A DNA stretch of 35,580 nt from CAYSYY01 sp964576115 [NCBI: uncultured Gemmatimonadota bacterium] (lineage in GTDB: Bacteria > Blakebacterota > Blakebacteria > Blakebacterales), in assembly GCA_964576115.1 (NCBI GenBank), contig CAZNUA010000013.1, positions 28,027 to 63,606 on the forward strand, given 5' to 3'. Below, in pieces: positions 1 through 10,100 of the stretch. Within the stretch, counting starts at the first letter, position 1, and the number at the start of each line of letters is the position of its first letter. Position numbers and translations under genes: made by a program. The notes under the pieces are model-generated. The model ran no database searches and had not been told where the DNA came from. It saw nothing but the letters and a program-made list of their open reading frames with translations.

Positions 1-54
1 ATGGGCACCCCGGGGGGCACCAACCTGATCCGGGCCGTCACCGTTCCCGGTTGA
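1..54 (+). CDS. C-terminal tail of an upstream gene (partial)
   Basis: Frame 1 is open from the window edge and ends in TGA at 52-54, giving MGTPGGTNLIRAVTVPG. The first codon happens to be ATG, but the stretch reads like the tail of a longer protein cut by the window. Nothing about its function can be said. The next gene on the same strand starts 100 bases downstream. Confidence 0.35.
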   Translation: MGTPGGTNLIRAVTVPG

Positions 55-154
55 TTGCACTCCACCCCGAGCACCTTTTCCTTGTGTAACTGCTCCGGTT
101 TCGGTTTATTGTCGAGAAATTATTAGGACTCCACACGACGATCCGGGGGTTTCC

Positions 155-1222
155 ATGCAGGTTCCTCTCAGACACTCGATCACCATCGCCGCCACCGCCC
201 TTCTCATCATCTCGAGTGCCGGCTGTGCCCGCGCCCAGCAGTCGGGCGTCATGCTCGACGTGGGCGATCGGGCCCCGGCCCTGTCGATCGGCACCTGGGT
301 CAAGGGTGAACCGGTCGAGGCTTTCGAAACCGGCCATATCTACGTGGTCGAGTTCTGGGCCACCTGGTGCGCTCCCTGCCTGACCTCGATGCCGCACCTG
401 AGCCAGATCCAGCGCGAGCTGGGCGAGCAGGGGGTGACCGTTATCGGCGTGACCAGCCCCGATCCGGGGAACACTCTCGAGGCGGTCGAAGAGATGGTGG
501 CCGAGAAGGGCGACGTGATGGGCTACACCGTGGCCTGGGATCCCGAGCGCAGGACCAGTACCGACTGGATGCAGGCCGCCGGTCAGAACAGCATTCCCAC
601 CTCTTTCGTGGTGGACGGTGAGGGCCGGATTGCCTACATCGGCCACCCCATGTGGCTCGATATGCCCCTGCACGCCCTGCTCGAGGGAACCTGGAACTAC
701 CGCACCGGTCCAGCCGAGGTCGCCGCGGCTGAAGAAGAACTGATGGGGATTTATCAGTCGGCCGGGAGCGATCCCGCCGGCTCCCTGGCCGGTTTTCTTT
801 CCTTTGAAGAGCGCTACCCGGCCGTTGCCGGAGGCATGCAGGACATGAAGCTGCAGCTCCTGCTCATCAGCGGGGAGTTCGAGGCGGGGTATGCTCTCGC
901 TGCCCGCATGACCGATGAGGCGGTCGAGAAAGGCGACAGTACCGTCCTCGGCATGATTGCCTGGCTGATCGTGGATCCCCGAGCGCCCTTCGAGGAGCGC
1001 GATCTCGAACTGGCCCTGCGCGCGGCCGAGGCCGCGGCCGAGCTGACCGGACGTGACGATCCAGACATCCTCGACACGCTCGCCCGCGTTCACGCCGCGA
1101 AAGGTGATTACCGGACCGCCGTCTCGATCCAGACCCGGGCCGTCGAACTGGCCGCCGGCACCCGTCTCGAGAGCAACCTGCGCGCCACCCTCGAGGAATA
1201 CCGGGAACACATCCGAGGGTAG
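155..1222 (+). CDS. TlpA-like thioredoxin-fold lipoprotein or secreted protein with C-terminal TPR-like region
   Basis: This 355-residue protein is probably an extracytoplasmic thiol-disulfide oxidoreductase. Residues 1-28 form an export signal with a possible, weak lipobox (SAGC, Cys24). A thioredoxin fold follows, with the active site WCAPC at residues 71-75 and the cis-proline context NSIPTSF (Pro148). After about residue 180 the sequence turns helical, and the last 80 residues (ALRAAEAAAEL...LARVHAAKGDY) resemble tetratricopeptide helices, so the protein is about twice the length of a plain TlpA domain. The ATG at 155 is preceded by a G-rich ribosome site (145-149). Known relatives reduce cytochrome-maturation or other exported cysteines. 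The actual partner here is unknown. Confidence 0.85.
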   Translation: MQVPLRHSITIAATALLIISSAGCARAQQSGVMLDVGDRAPALSIGTWVKGEPVEAFETGHIYVVEFWATWCAPCLTSMPHLSQIQRELGEQGVTVIGVTSPDPGNTLEAVEEMVAEKGDVMGYTVAWDPERRTSTDWMQAAGQNSIPTSFVVDGEGRIAYIGHPMWLDMPLHALLEGTWNYRTGPAEVAAAEEELMGIYQSAGSDPAGSLAGFLSFEERYPAVAGGMQDMKLQLLLISGEFEAGYALAARMTDEAVEKGDSTVLGMIAWLIVDPRAPFEERDLELALRAAEAAAELTGRDDPDILDTLARVHAAKGDYRTAVSIQTRAVELAAGTRLESNLRATLEEYREHIRG

Positions 1223-1412
1223 CGCCGGAGTTCGTCCAGCAGTTCGCCGTCCTGCGGTTCGCCACGGCGGTTCAGAACCTGGTGGCGGGATGTACACTGT
1301 TCACGTGCTCAAGTGAGATCGCGCGGGCCCTCTCGCTGCGACCCTGATAGACTCTGCTCCGGCTCTCAGACGCATTTCCTTGTGATCAACTACTGCGCCG
1401 GGAGGTCTGCGC

Positions 1413-1544
1413 ATGCGGTACTCCAGGATCCTTCCCGCTTTGGCCGGGAGCATCGCCCTGCTTGCGCTGATCGCCCCTGCCTTCGGGCGGATCCCGGTAG
1501 CGGCGTCAGAGCCCCAGCTCATGCCGATGGACAGAGCCCGGTAG
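1413..1544 (+). CDS. Possible short secreted peptide or truncated gene
   Basis: An ATG at 1413 sits 8 bases after GGAGG (1400-1404) and opens a 43-codon frame ending in TAG at 1542-1544. It begins MRYSRILPALAGSIALLALI, a textbook signal peptide (basic start, hydrophobic core), with a likely cleavage after APAFG or VAA. Only some 12-18 residues would remain after cleavage. That suggests either a remnant whose body has been lost, possibly by a frameshift (another frame continues VEALVRLLRSQ), or a tiny exported peptide. The combination of ribosome site and signal peptide is better than chance, but no family is recognised. Confidence 0.3.
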   Translation: MRYSRILPALAGSIALLALIAPAFGRIPVAASEPQLMPMDRAR

Positions 1545-1576
1545 AAGCCCTCGTCCGGCTGCTCCGGTCACAGGCT

Positions 1577-1593
1577 GTTACATCAGATGCAAC
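1577..1593. promoter_or_regulatory. Dyad GTTACAT-CAG-ATGCAAC upstream of PadR gene
   Basis: The two 7-base arms are inverted repeats with one mismatch around CAG. The core TACATCAGATGCAAC matches 13 of 15 bases of TGCATCAAATGCAAC, the third dyad before the PocR regulator gene at 23637-23651. It lies about 110 bases before the PadR start. A shared regulator is inferred, not shown. Confidence 0.35.
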
Positions 1594-1700
1594 CCGGGCT
1601 TTCTTTCCGACGTATATACATCACAGATATATCGCTCATCGTTATAGTTGAGGACACCGGGTCTCATCGCCCGAGCCACGTGCTGACCGGAGACAAGAGC

Positions 1701-2066
1701 ATGACCCGCAATCGATCCGACATCCTCCAGATGCTACCGCTCACCCACCTGAGCTACCTGATCCTGCTGATCCTGCACGAGGAAGCCCGGCACGGTTATG
1801 CCATCATCCAGGCCGTGGAGGCGCGTCTGGGCAGCGAGCGCAGCCCGGGAACCGGGACCTTCTATACGGCCCTGAAACGGATGCGCCGTGAAGGGCTGGT
1901 GGAAGAAATCGATCCTCCGGCCGAAGTCCGTCGTGATGACTCCCGCCGTCGATACTACCGGCCGACTCTTTTCGGGCGGGAAGTGCTGGCGGCCGAAACC
2001 GTCCGGCTGGCCGAGCTGGTCGAGACCGCCCGCTCGCTATGCCTGATCCCGGCCAGACAGTCATGA
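1701..2066 (+). CDS. PadR-family transcriptional regulator, ADOP-associated type
   Basis: This 121-residue protein has the PadR winged-helix fold: LTHLSYLILLILHEEARHGY (helix 1 and the HGY turn), then GTFYTALKRMRREGLVEEI (recognition helix and wing) and a Tyr-rich segment RRRYYRPTLFGREVL. The C-terminal helix is short, as in the PadR subgroup found next to acidobacterial-type duplicated permeases. The ATG at 1701 has GGAGA upstream. The frame is open further upstream, but that extension lacks family similarity. The stop overlaps the permease start as ATGA (2063-2066), so the two genes are translationally coupled. It probably represses its own operon. Confidence 0.85.
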   Translation: MTRNRSDILQMLPLTHLSYLILLILHEEARHGYAIIQAVEARLGSERSPGTGTFYTALKRMRREGLVEEIDPPAEVRRDDSRRRYYRPTLFGREVLAAETVRLAELVETARSLCLIPARQS

Positions 2067-4762
2067 CCATCCGCCGGACCAGACTCTACCGCCTGTTGCT
2101 GCGGCTCGCCCCGCCCGATTTCAGAGGCGAGTGCAGCCCCGAGATGATCCGCACTTACCGGGCGAGGCTGGCGGTCATGCGTTCCCGGAGCGGTTCCCGC
2201 AGGCTCTGCTTCCTGCTATCGGAATACCTCGATCTGCTGCGCACTATCGCCCGGGAGTGGTGGCACTATCTGCAGCCCGCCCCGCTCTTCACCACCCGTC
2301 AACCGGATGACCCCCGGCCCCGAAGGGAGCCCGAACTCATGACCTCCTTTTTCGCCGACCTGCGATTCAGCCTGCGCACCTTTCTCCGCCGCCCGGGTTA
2401 CTCCCTGGTCGTGGTCCTGACCCTGGCCATCGGTATCGGAGCCACCACGGCGGTCTTCAGCCTCATCGATACGGTGTTGCTCCAGCCCTTGCCGTTCGCA
2501 CAGTCCGATCGCCTCGTCGCGGTGCAGAACATGAGGATCGATCAGGGGAACCGGTTCAACACGACCTGGAACGATTACGTCACCTGGCGCCAGGAGGGGG
2601 TTTTCGAAGACGTGGCCCTCTACAACGTCAGGACGGTCACGATCATGGGGATCGATCAGCCGGTGCAGGTCAGGGCGGCGCAGATCACCGATCAGTTCTT
2701 CAGCGCTCTGCAGATCGAACCAGCCGCAGGCCGGTTCTTTTCAGAAGACGAGATCGCTCCCGGAGCTTCGCCGTCGCCGGTCGTGGTGATCGGCTACAGC
2801 TTCTGGCAGCGGGCCTTCGGCGGGGAGGCGACGGCGGTCGGCAGCACTATCACAGTCCTGGAAACCACCTTCCAGATCGTGGGGGTCGTGCCGGTTGAAA
2901 CCGAGGTCCTGCGAGGAATCGAGCTCTGGGCCCCCTATCCCCGACCGCTGGCAATCAACGAAACGGAATGGGACAACGGCGCCTGGCAGTGTCTGGCCCG
3001 TCTCAGGGCGGATACCGATATCCAGAGCGCGAATGCCGCCCTGGAAACGATCGCGATCAGACATGAAGAAACCCACCCCGGCGTGCGCCAGAACATGCGC
3101 TCAGTAGCCTCCCCCCTGCTCGACTTCATGCTCGGTCCGCAGACTCAGGGAACCCTCTGGCTCGTGCTCGGTGTGGTTGTCTTCGTGCTCCTGGTGGGGT
3201 GCGTGAATATCGCCAACATGCAACTCGCCCATGCTTCGGAACGGGGGCACGAATTCGCCGTACGCAGGGCAATGGGGGCGGGGCGACGGCGCCTGCTGCG
3301 ACTGCACCTCACCGGGAGCCTCCTGCTGGCGCTCGCCGGCGGAGCGGTCGGCACGTTGCTGGCGGGCGTTCTGATCAGGATCATGATCGGGGTCATGCCC
3401 CTGAATGTGCCCCGGATCGCGGAGGCGGCTCTCAATCCGCAGGTTCTATTCTTCACCCTGGCCGTGAGCCTGGGAGCGGCTGTTCTCTTCGGTCTGCTGC
3501 CCGGCCTGCGCGCCACCTCTGCGGGGCAGCAGGGTCTGGTGGACCAGGCCGGCTCGAGAATGACCGCCGGACGCCGGCAACGTCTGGGTCGTAACCTCCT
3601 GGTCGGATTCGAACTCGTTCTCTCGGTCGTGCTCCTGGCCGGAGCCGGTCTGCTCCTGCGCACTCTCGGCAATCTCTACCGGGTCGATCCCGGCTTCGAG
3701 CACGAAAACCTGCTCACTGTCAGCCTGGCTCTGCCGCAGAGCCGTTACCCCGATCCGGATGAGAGCGTCAGGTTCTACGAACGGCTTCGCACCGACATGG
3801 TGCGTCTGCCGATGGTCGAGGAGGCCACCGTGCGCTCGATGCTGGCCCTCGGCGGCGGGGGCTTCAATCTCTGGCGGGCCTACCTGGCTGAGGGATGGGA
3901 AGAGCCCCCGGCCGGGATCGAACTGATGGGCCCCTGGGTGGTGGTGGGGGACGAGCATTTCAAGACCGTCGGGCTTCCCCTGCGACGCGGCCGGACCTTC
4001 ACCACGGCCGATGACAGCGACAATGTTCCGGTCATGATCATCAACGAGGCCATGGCAGAAGAGATGTTCGGTGACGAAGATCCGATCGGCAAGCGGGTCC
4101 GCTCGTGGCGCGATGAGAACCTCTACCGCGAGATCGTGGGGGTGGTGGGTAATGAGCTGATGACCGGGGCGGCCGATATCGAACGTAATATCGTGTATGT
4201 CCCGCACCGGCAGAATCAATGGCGGAACATGACCTTCATCATCCGTACCCACGGCGATCCCTACGCCGCCGTCGAGAGTGTCCGGGGGGTGATCGGGGAG
4301 TTCGATCCCGAGCTGCCGGTCATGGGCTTCAGCACGATGGAGCAGGCCCTGACCAACTCGGTGATTCTGACCGCGACCCTGACCCGCCTGCTGAGCGCCT
4401 TCGCCGCTGTGGCCCTGCTGCTGGCCGCGGTCGGTATCTTCGGGGTTCTCTCCTACGTCGTCTCCCTGCGCCGCCGAGAGATCGGCATCCGGCTGGCGGT
4501 GGGCGCCGACGCCGGACGGATCAGCCGCATGCTCCTGGGCGAAACGTTCCGGATCGTGATCGTGAGCCTGGTTCTCGGCCTGGCCGGGGCGCAGGTGCTT
4601 GGTTCCCTGCTCCAGGGCCAGCTCTTCGGAGTCACTCCCCTCGACCCGATCACCCTGCTCGGGGTGGCTGTCATGATCGTCGTGACGACTGTCGTCGCCA
4701 CCCTGGTTCCGGCCCGGCGTGCCCGCCGGACCGACCCGGTGGAGGTGTTGCGGATCGAATAG
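2063..4762 (+). CDS. ADOP-type duplicated FtsX/MacB-like permease
   Basis: This 899-residue inner-membrane protein begins with a cytoplasmic prefix region (residues 1-95). It then has two repeats of the MacB architecture: a transmembrane helix (about 112-138), a periplasmic core, and an FtsX block of three helices (about 370-490); then a second helix near 530, a second core, and a final FtsX block (about 780-890). No ATPase is encoded nearby, as is usual for these orphan permeases. The start is the ATG in the ATGA overlap with padR; an earlier in-frame start at 2039 would lengthen the overlap. Substrate is unknown. The last 70 bases, including the TAG, are duplicated exactly at 14232-14301. 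Confidence 0.9.
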   Translation: MTIRRTRLYRLLLRLAPPDFRGECSPEMIRTYRARLAVMRSRSGSRRLCFLLSEYLDLLRTIAREWWHYLQPAPLFTTRQPDDPRPRREPELMTSFFADLRFSLRTFLRRPGYSLVVVLTLAIGIGATTAVFSLIDTVLLQPLPFAQSDRLVAVQNMRIDQGNRFNTTWNDYVTWRQEGVFEDVALYNVRTVTIMGIDQPVQVRAAQITDQFFSALQIEPAAGRFFSEDEIAPGASPSPVVVIGYSFWQRAFGGEATAVGSTITVLETTFQIVGVVPVETEVLRGIELWAPYPRPLAINETEWDNGAWQCLARLRADTDIQSANAALETIAIRHEETHPGVRQNMRSVASPLLDFMLGPQTQGTLWLVLGVVVFVLLVGCVNIANMQLAHASERGHEFAVRRAMGAGRRRLLRLHLTGSLLLALAGGAVGTLLAGVLIRIMIGVMPLNVPRIAEAALNPQVLFFTLAVSLGAAVLFGLLPGLRATSAGQQGLVDQAGSRMTAGRRQRLGRNLLVGFELVLSVVLLAGAGLLLRTLGNLYRVDPGFEHENLLTVSLALPQSRYPDPDESVRFYERLRTDMVRLPMVEEATVRSMLALGGGGFNLWRAYLAEGWEEPPAGIELMGPWVVVGDEHFKTVGLPLRRGRTFTTADDSDNVPVMIINEAMAEEMFGDEDPIGKRVRSWRDENLYREIVGVVGNELMTGAADIERNIVYVPHRQNQWRNMTFIIRTHGDPYAAVESVRGVIGEFDPELPVMGFSTMEQALTNSVILTATLTRLLSAFAAVALLLAAVGIFGVLSYVVSLRRREIGIRLAVGADAGRISRMLLGETFRIVIVSLVLGLAGAQVLGSLLQGQLFGVTPLDPITLLGVAVMIVVTTVVATLVPARRARRTDPVEVLRIE
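4693..4762 (+). repeat. 70-bp direct repeat, left copy (3' end of ADOP gene)
   Basis: Seventy bases beginning CGTCGCCACCCTGGTTCCGG and ending GCGGATCGAATAG are identical base for base to 14232-14301. Bases on either side differ (T4692 against C14231, G4763 against T14302), so the boundaries are sharp. The right boundary falls exactly at the last base of the stop codon. The left copy forms the functional end of the permease gene. Confidence 0.97.
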
Positions 4763-4856
4763 GAGGGCGCGGCGGTAACTTCAGCGATTCATGATCGAGT
4801 AGAGAAAAACAGGGTCTCATAAAAAGGCACAGAGCTGGAAAGTAGCAATGTATCCT

Positions 4857-6713
4857 TCATTCGGTAGGTGGAATGATCTTGTCCAGGTTCAGAAGCCCTA
4901 TCTTGCGGCTCCCGAATTCCCCCCCCAGACCCCAGAGGAAGAGAGTTGAATAGTCAATAAACCAGTGCGCTCCAAAGCTGGCTCCATTGAGGACATAGAT
5001 GAAGCCGAAGCCTGAGACCCATGTGACCAGGAAAAGGAGCAGCAGAATCCAGCTGCGTGACCGGGCCAGTTTTCCAAAGCGGCAGGTTTCCGGCAGCCCC
5101 ATCCGCTTAATTGTCCTCCCTGTCTTCAGACTTTTTTCCAGCAGGTCAAGACTGGTACTGACACGCCTGTTCTTGGCAGCTCTGTGGGCCTTATAAGAGG
5201 CCTTGGCCCAGTTGATTCTGGCTGTACTCTCAAGGTGGAAAATATCTGACGTCGGTGACCGTTTCAGTTCCTCCTGTAGTGCTCTCGCCGCGTCTTCGTC
5301 CTTCTCACTCTTCAGGCAATCCTTCGCCTCATTAAGGGTGTGAAGTAGTTTCGTTATTGTCTTCTGTTGTTCTTGGAATTCTGCTTCTTTCTGGCTCGGC
5401 GGCTTTGAACCTGTTTCCCCCGCCTGCAGTATGACTTTGTGTATTTCACTTTCTATTTCTTGATTCTGTTGGTTCAGATCTGCACTGACTTGATCTAGCA
5501 GTTCCTGGGACTGGAATCGTGCTTCAATCGCAGTTACCTGCAGGCGGCCCATTTCGGAACTCACGGCGTAATTCAGATGTTTGGCAACCTCGAGCATGTC
5601 GAGAAAGGATGGAGTGAAAGGTGGTTCATTGCTCGTTGGCGGTGACTCTCCTCCCGCTCGCTGAGCTGCTACTTCTTTCTTCTTCTTCTTCAATTGTTTC
5701 AGGCTGTACTTGTTACTAGAGTTCACCTTCTGGCTCAGGGTGTTGATTCTGTTGATTACATCATTCGGTTTATCCGGTCTCTTGAAACATCTTTGAATAA
5801 AGAACCGGGCAATGATAGCAATCAGGAGCACAAGGAAGACGAGGAGGGCTCGATCCCGCATATTGATCTCGATCGGTATCCCCAGCCGGTCCTCACGTCC
5901 ATCCAGACGGAGATAGAGATGACCTGTGTATCTGTCAGATCTTATCAATGAGCGGTCAATTGTGAGACTGTACCTTTCAATCTCACCGGGTGAGAAAGTT
6001 AGTTCTTTCGGCTTAGCATAAAGAGCTGTGTCTGGCAGACACTCGCCGCGCTTTCCACCCCGGACATCAAGCATGGAATCGAGGATTCTGACCGTATCGT
6101 CAACACTGTTTTCCAGGGTGAGATCGATCCGATCAAGAAATGCGCCACGCGGGAGCACCAGGCTTTGCAGGGTTGGAAGGTTGTTCATTAATACTGAGCT
6201 GCGTCTTTGACCGCGGACGAGCTTGAGATTGGTTGCATCGGGAGTGAAGAGAGGAGAAAGAGCCGGGGTTATATGAGCCATAATCGTGACGGGAATCACG
6301 ATCAGGCTATTGCCGCGATCGGCCTTAGCGATCTCCAGGTATCCACGGTAACTGCCACCCGCCTCAATACCGATGGCTGACAGTTCATAGAAATGAGGAT
6401 TTGAATCAGTAATAAGGAGTGGTCCAGTAATGGTAACCTTGGAGGGTAATATTGTGTGGTTATTCTGTTCATGAGTCAGCTCGGAGAGAATTATTCTTAT
6501 TGCAGTAGTATCTTCAACATCTGGTAATGACAGATAAAATGATCCTTCCAGAGTATCTTGTTCGTCATTTATCCAGCCTTCGATACATATTTCATCTCCA
6601 ATAGAGATGGCAGTTCCACCCGTTGTTTGCGCGGATATAGATCGCGGCGGAGTGGGGAGACAGATGCCAGCACATAGGAGCAATACTCCTGAATAGATAT
6701 TGAGCTTCAGCAT
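4857..6713 (-). CDS. Uncharacterised membrane protein with exported beta-rich domain and cytoplasmic coiled coil
   Basis: I do not recognise a family for this 618-residue protein. Residues 1-29 are a signal peptide. Residues 30-285 look like an exported beta-sandwich region (alternating hydrophobic strands such as SLIVIPVTIMAHITP and YTGHLYLRLDG). A transmembrane helix lies at about 288-307, followed by a basic cytoplasmic stretch with a poly-Lys run (342-346), Gln/Glu-rich helices likely to form a coiled coil (about 370-530), a second membrane helix (554-574) and a short hydrophobic segment (585-598). The start has a strong AAGGAG site. GC is markedly lower than in the flanks. It is divergent from the protease gene and could be a sensor or receptor for it, but that is inference from position. 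Confidence 0.75.
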   Translation of the reverse strand: MLKLNIYSGVLLLCAGICLPTPPRSISAQTTGGTAISIGDEICIEGWINDEQDTLEGSFYLSLPDVEDTTAIRIILSELTHEQNNHTILPSKVTITGPLLITDSNPHFYELSAIGIEAGGSYRGYLEIAKADRGNSLIVIPVTIMAHITPALSPLFTPDATNLKLVRGQRRSSVLMNNLPTLQSLVLPRGAFLDRIDLTLENSVDDTVRILDSMLDVRGGKRGECLPDTALYAKPKELTFSPGEIERYSLTIDRSLIRSDRYTGHLYLRLDGREDRLGIPIEINMRDRALLVFLVLLIAIIARFFIQRCFKRPDKPNDVINRINTLSQKVNSSNKYSLKQLKKKKKEVAAQRAGGESPPTSNEPPFTPSFLDMLEVAKHLNYAVSSEMGRLQVTAIEARFQSQELLDQVSADLNQQNQEIESEIHKVILQAGETGSKPPSQKEAEFQEQQKTITKLLHTLNEAKDCLKSEKDEDAARALQEELKRSPTSDIFHLESTARINWAKASYKAHRAAKNRRVSTSLDLLEKSLKTGRTIKRMGLPETCRFGKLARSRSWILLLLFLVTWVSGFGFIYVLNGASFGAHWFIDYSTLFLWGLGGEFGSRKIGLLNLDKIIPPTE

Positions 6714-7135
6714 GGCATCTCCTTCGTGCGATGAAATGCTGACGCTGAGGGGAATATTTCTCCGAATATTGGATGTGATCCTATCGGATTATCAACAGCG
6801 GGACAACCATCTTATCTACCATGCAACTTCAGTCAGTTTGAAGAAGAAATGGTAACTGTAATCAGGATGACAGCGAGCGTTGATATGTCGTGATCTGGAG
6901 CCACGATCCTGCACATCTTCCTGTTCCTGAAAAGCACTCCCCATGGGTTTTTAACTGAAATGGGATCCTCAGACCTGTAATAACTTGAGTTCTGTATTCC
7001 TCTTCGTTACAGTCTCTGCATTACAACCAGTGGGAACTGCTTCTGCAGAACTGTACCTGACTACCCCTCGCATTCTCTGTCGAAGTTACATGAGAGTTCT
7101 TCCAGGTCCTGCACACCATTGAGAGGACTTGATCC
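6714..7135. other. Divergent intergenic region inside the island
   Basis: This 422-bp AT-richer stretch lies between the divergent membrane-protein and protease genes, so it should contain both promoters. A perfect 10-bp palindrome TTCTGCAGAA at 7041-7050 may be an operator, and AGAGGA at about 7120 serves the protease gene. I see no RNA gene and no convincing open frame. Confidence 0.45.
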
Positions 7136-10100
7136 ATGCTTGTTACCGCCCGGGTGTATTACGGCGCCGATCGAGCAGCTGCTCTGGCGTGGTTGAGCAG
7201 TCAGCACCTCCAGATCATCCAGGACTACGGCAGCTTTGCACTGATCAGAATTGATCAGGCTGACCTGGTATCCATTCATTACCGGGTGAGAGTTCTGAAC
7301 CTGCCGCCTGACATCCCGTACGGAGCGTTCCAGTACGATACCAGTGACCCGAATAGTTCTACGACCCCGGCCAATGTGCATGATGGTGATCTGCCTTCCG
7401 GACGCAGCCATCATATATTCCGCATGTACGGACCGTTACATCGGGACTGGAGAACGGAACTGCAACACTTTGGTGTCTCCCTCATCGAGCACCTGGGCAG
7501 TTATCACTTTCTGGCCGAGTTCCCCAGCGATAACCTGGTTGATATCAACAACAGGCCATATATCGAGGCGATCTGTCCCTTTCAGCCAGTGTTGAAAATC
7601 CACCGCACGCTTCTTTCACAGTATCTGATTTCACTTTTATCACTTCCTGCTCAGATAACGATCACGACCCGACCCTGGCGAGCGCGCTTTCCCCGGGGGC
7701 CCGAAGCACGGCAGGAAGGCAATGTAGAGCTGGTTCTGCACCAACCGAATCCCGATGCTGCAACCCTGAACGCTGTCAGGAGTGCCGGTGCCACGCTCAT
7801 CGGGATCTATGACCGGCTGATCAGGATATACACGAATTTGAATACGGTCCCGGATCTGGCTGAAATTCCATCCCTCCGTCAGGTTGCCCTCTTCAGCCCG
7901 ATCGATGTATGCAATGACAAGGCAGCCGAGATCACGAAGGTCAGTATTACCCGCCCGGCCTTGAATCTGGATGGATCGAATCAGGTCATCGGCATCTCAG
8001 ATGGTGGTCTGGACAATGGGAACCAGGGTGATCTACAGGCCGATCTGCCGGCAGATGCGCTCCTGGTCCCTTTCAATCCCGCAAACAGCACCGCTGATCC
8101 TGATGGACATGGGACTCATGTCGCCGGTTCCGCGTTAGGGAATGGCACTCTTTCCAATGGTAAGGTCAAAGGTATGGCCCCCGGAGCGAACCTGGTCTTC
8201 CAGGCTCTCGGGGATGATCTTCAGGCGGCTGTTGACGACCAGTCCTCCGGTGCATCGCTATTCGAACATGCCGCCCAGAATGATGTTTCGATCTACTCGA
8301 TTTCCTGGGGGAAGGAGTACGGCGGCGGTTATGGTTTGACCTCCTGGAGAGCGGATACGTTCACTTTCGATCATCGTGAATTCCTGATCGTAGCCGCGGC
8401 CGGAAATGTGACTGACGCTGACCTGGTGCTCATTCTGGATGCTGACCCGAACAATGACTCCCTGGCGAGTACGGAACATGTCTTCACGCCGGGGACGGCC
8501 CGGAATGTTCTGACAGTCGGGATCAGCGAGAATCGCCGACCTGAGCTGCCGGTCAAGATCACCTGGACCACGCCTGAAGGCGTTTACATGGATAGGGACG
8601 GCATCCGTGCTGAGGCCGATGATCCGGACCAGATCGGCAGCAGGAGCCCCTGGAATCCCGATATAGAGGGTCGGGCTCACAAGCCGGATGTCGTTGCTCC
8701 AGGTACCTGGGTGCTGTCCACGATGCCTCTGGATACCACTACTTCACCTGTTTCACCTGGTTGTGATATTGAAAATCTCAGTCGACCGGGAAGGTCGATT
8801 TTCGGATTTGCCAATCAACTTGCCCCCTGTGGACCTTTTGGACCGTACGACAACAGCGCCGGTCAGTGTACCGACGATGCCTGGCAGTACTATCGCTACG
8901 CTACCGGTTCGAGCATGTCGACTCCGATTGTGGCGGGTCTCTGTGCCCTTCTGCGCCAGCAGCTTGAAGAACGGGTCGGGCACGTCCCCTCAGCCGCCCT
9001 GATCAAAGCCCTGGTGATCAACGGTGCTGTCCCTGTCAGTGAGGCGATGATGACATATCCCGGCCCGCGCGGCGGTTGGGGGCGGGTTGATATCCAGCGC
9101 TCCCTCCAGTACTGCTCGGATTACCGGGTTCAGTACATCGATGATCTCGAACAACCGGTGACATTGGAGACACCCCTTACCTTCGATGTGTTCGTTTCTT
9201 CCTCCGGCGTATTGACGGTTACTCTCGTCTGGCGTGATCACGTAGGGTTAGCTCTCCAGAATGTGCTTCTGGTTTCAGCCTGTCACATGGAATCCCAGAG
9301 CGTCAGGTATTCGGCGGAATTCGATGATGGTACCGGTTCACTTGCTGCCACCGACAACCCTTCGATCATCACCAACAATGTCCAGAAGATACCGTGGGAT
9401 AATCCAGCCCCCGGGCATTATCGGATCGAGATTGAAGCCATGTTGATCTCTCAACCGATTCCCGACTCTCCCGCGACTGATCCGGAGTGCCAGGATTTCG
9501 CGCTGGTTGTGTCAGGTGCGCACGGATTCTCGTGTAATCCATCCGATATCGTCCAGATCATCGATCGTTCAGGAAGCATGCAGTCATCGGGCTACATCGA
9601 ACCCGCCAAGCAGTGTGCCGAACAGCTCGTCGATCTGCTCCAGATCAATGATCGGACGGGGATCGTTTCGTTCAATGATCAGGCTTCAATCGATTATGCC
9701 CTGACCCGTACTGATAACCAGAGCGTGAAAGAAGCCATGAAATCCCAGATTGCACAGCTTCAGGCAGGTGGCCTGACCGATCTGCGACTGGCCCTGGAAA
9801 CAGGAGTGACCGCACTGGGGGACAACCCGGAACAGCAACGGGCTCTCATATTCCTCTCCGACGGAAAGCACACGACCACCACTCCCCCAATCGATTCCGG
9901 ATTCCTCGACGAACTGGCTGAATCAGGGATGAAGGTGTATACGATCGCGCTGGGACCTGCCAGCGATCTCGAAGTCTTGGGCGAGATCTCCGCTCGGACC
10001 GGAACCGGATCACCCTACTACATCACCTCCGGTGCCGAGGCCAATAAGATGCAGGAGATTTACTACGATATCGCCGGCGATCTGGACTGCGGGGGGCTGG

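Larger units (their letters stand above)
1223..1700. other. Intergenic region between TlpA-like gene and PadR gene
   Basis: This 478-bp stretch holds a short hairpin just after the TlpA-like gene (arms CGCCAC 1260-1265 and GTGGCG 1282-1287, with inner GGTT/AACC), a possible weak terminator without a T-run. It also holds a candidate short secreted peptide (1413-1544), a dyad at 1577-1593, and an AT-rich segment around 1611-1650 that probably contains the PadR promoter. I see no clear -35/-10 pair. Confidence 0.5.

Noticed and set aside
38-1297. A 419-codon open frame on the minus strand opposite the TlpA-like gene
   Set aside because: The plus strand has WCAPC and a signal peptide with a ribosome site. 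The minus frame has no recognisable domain.
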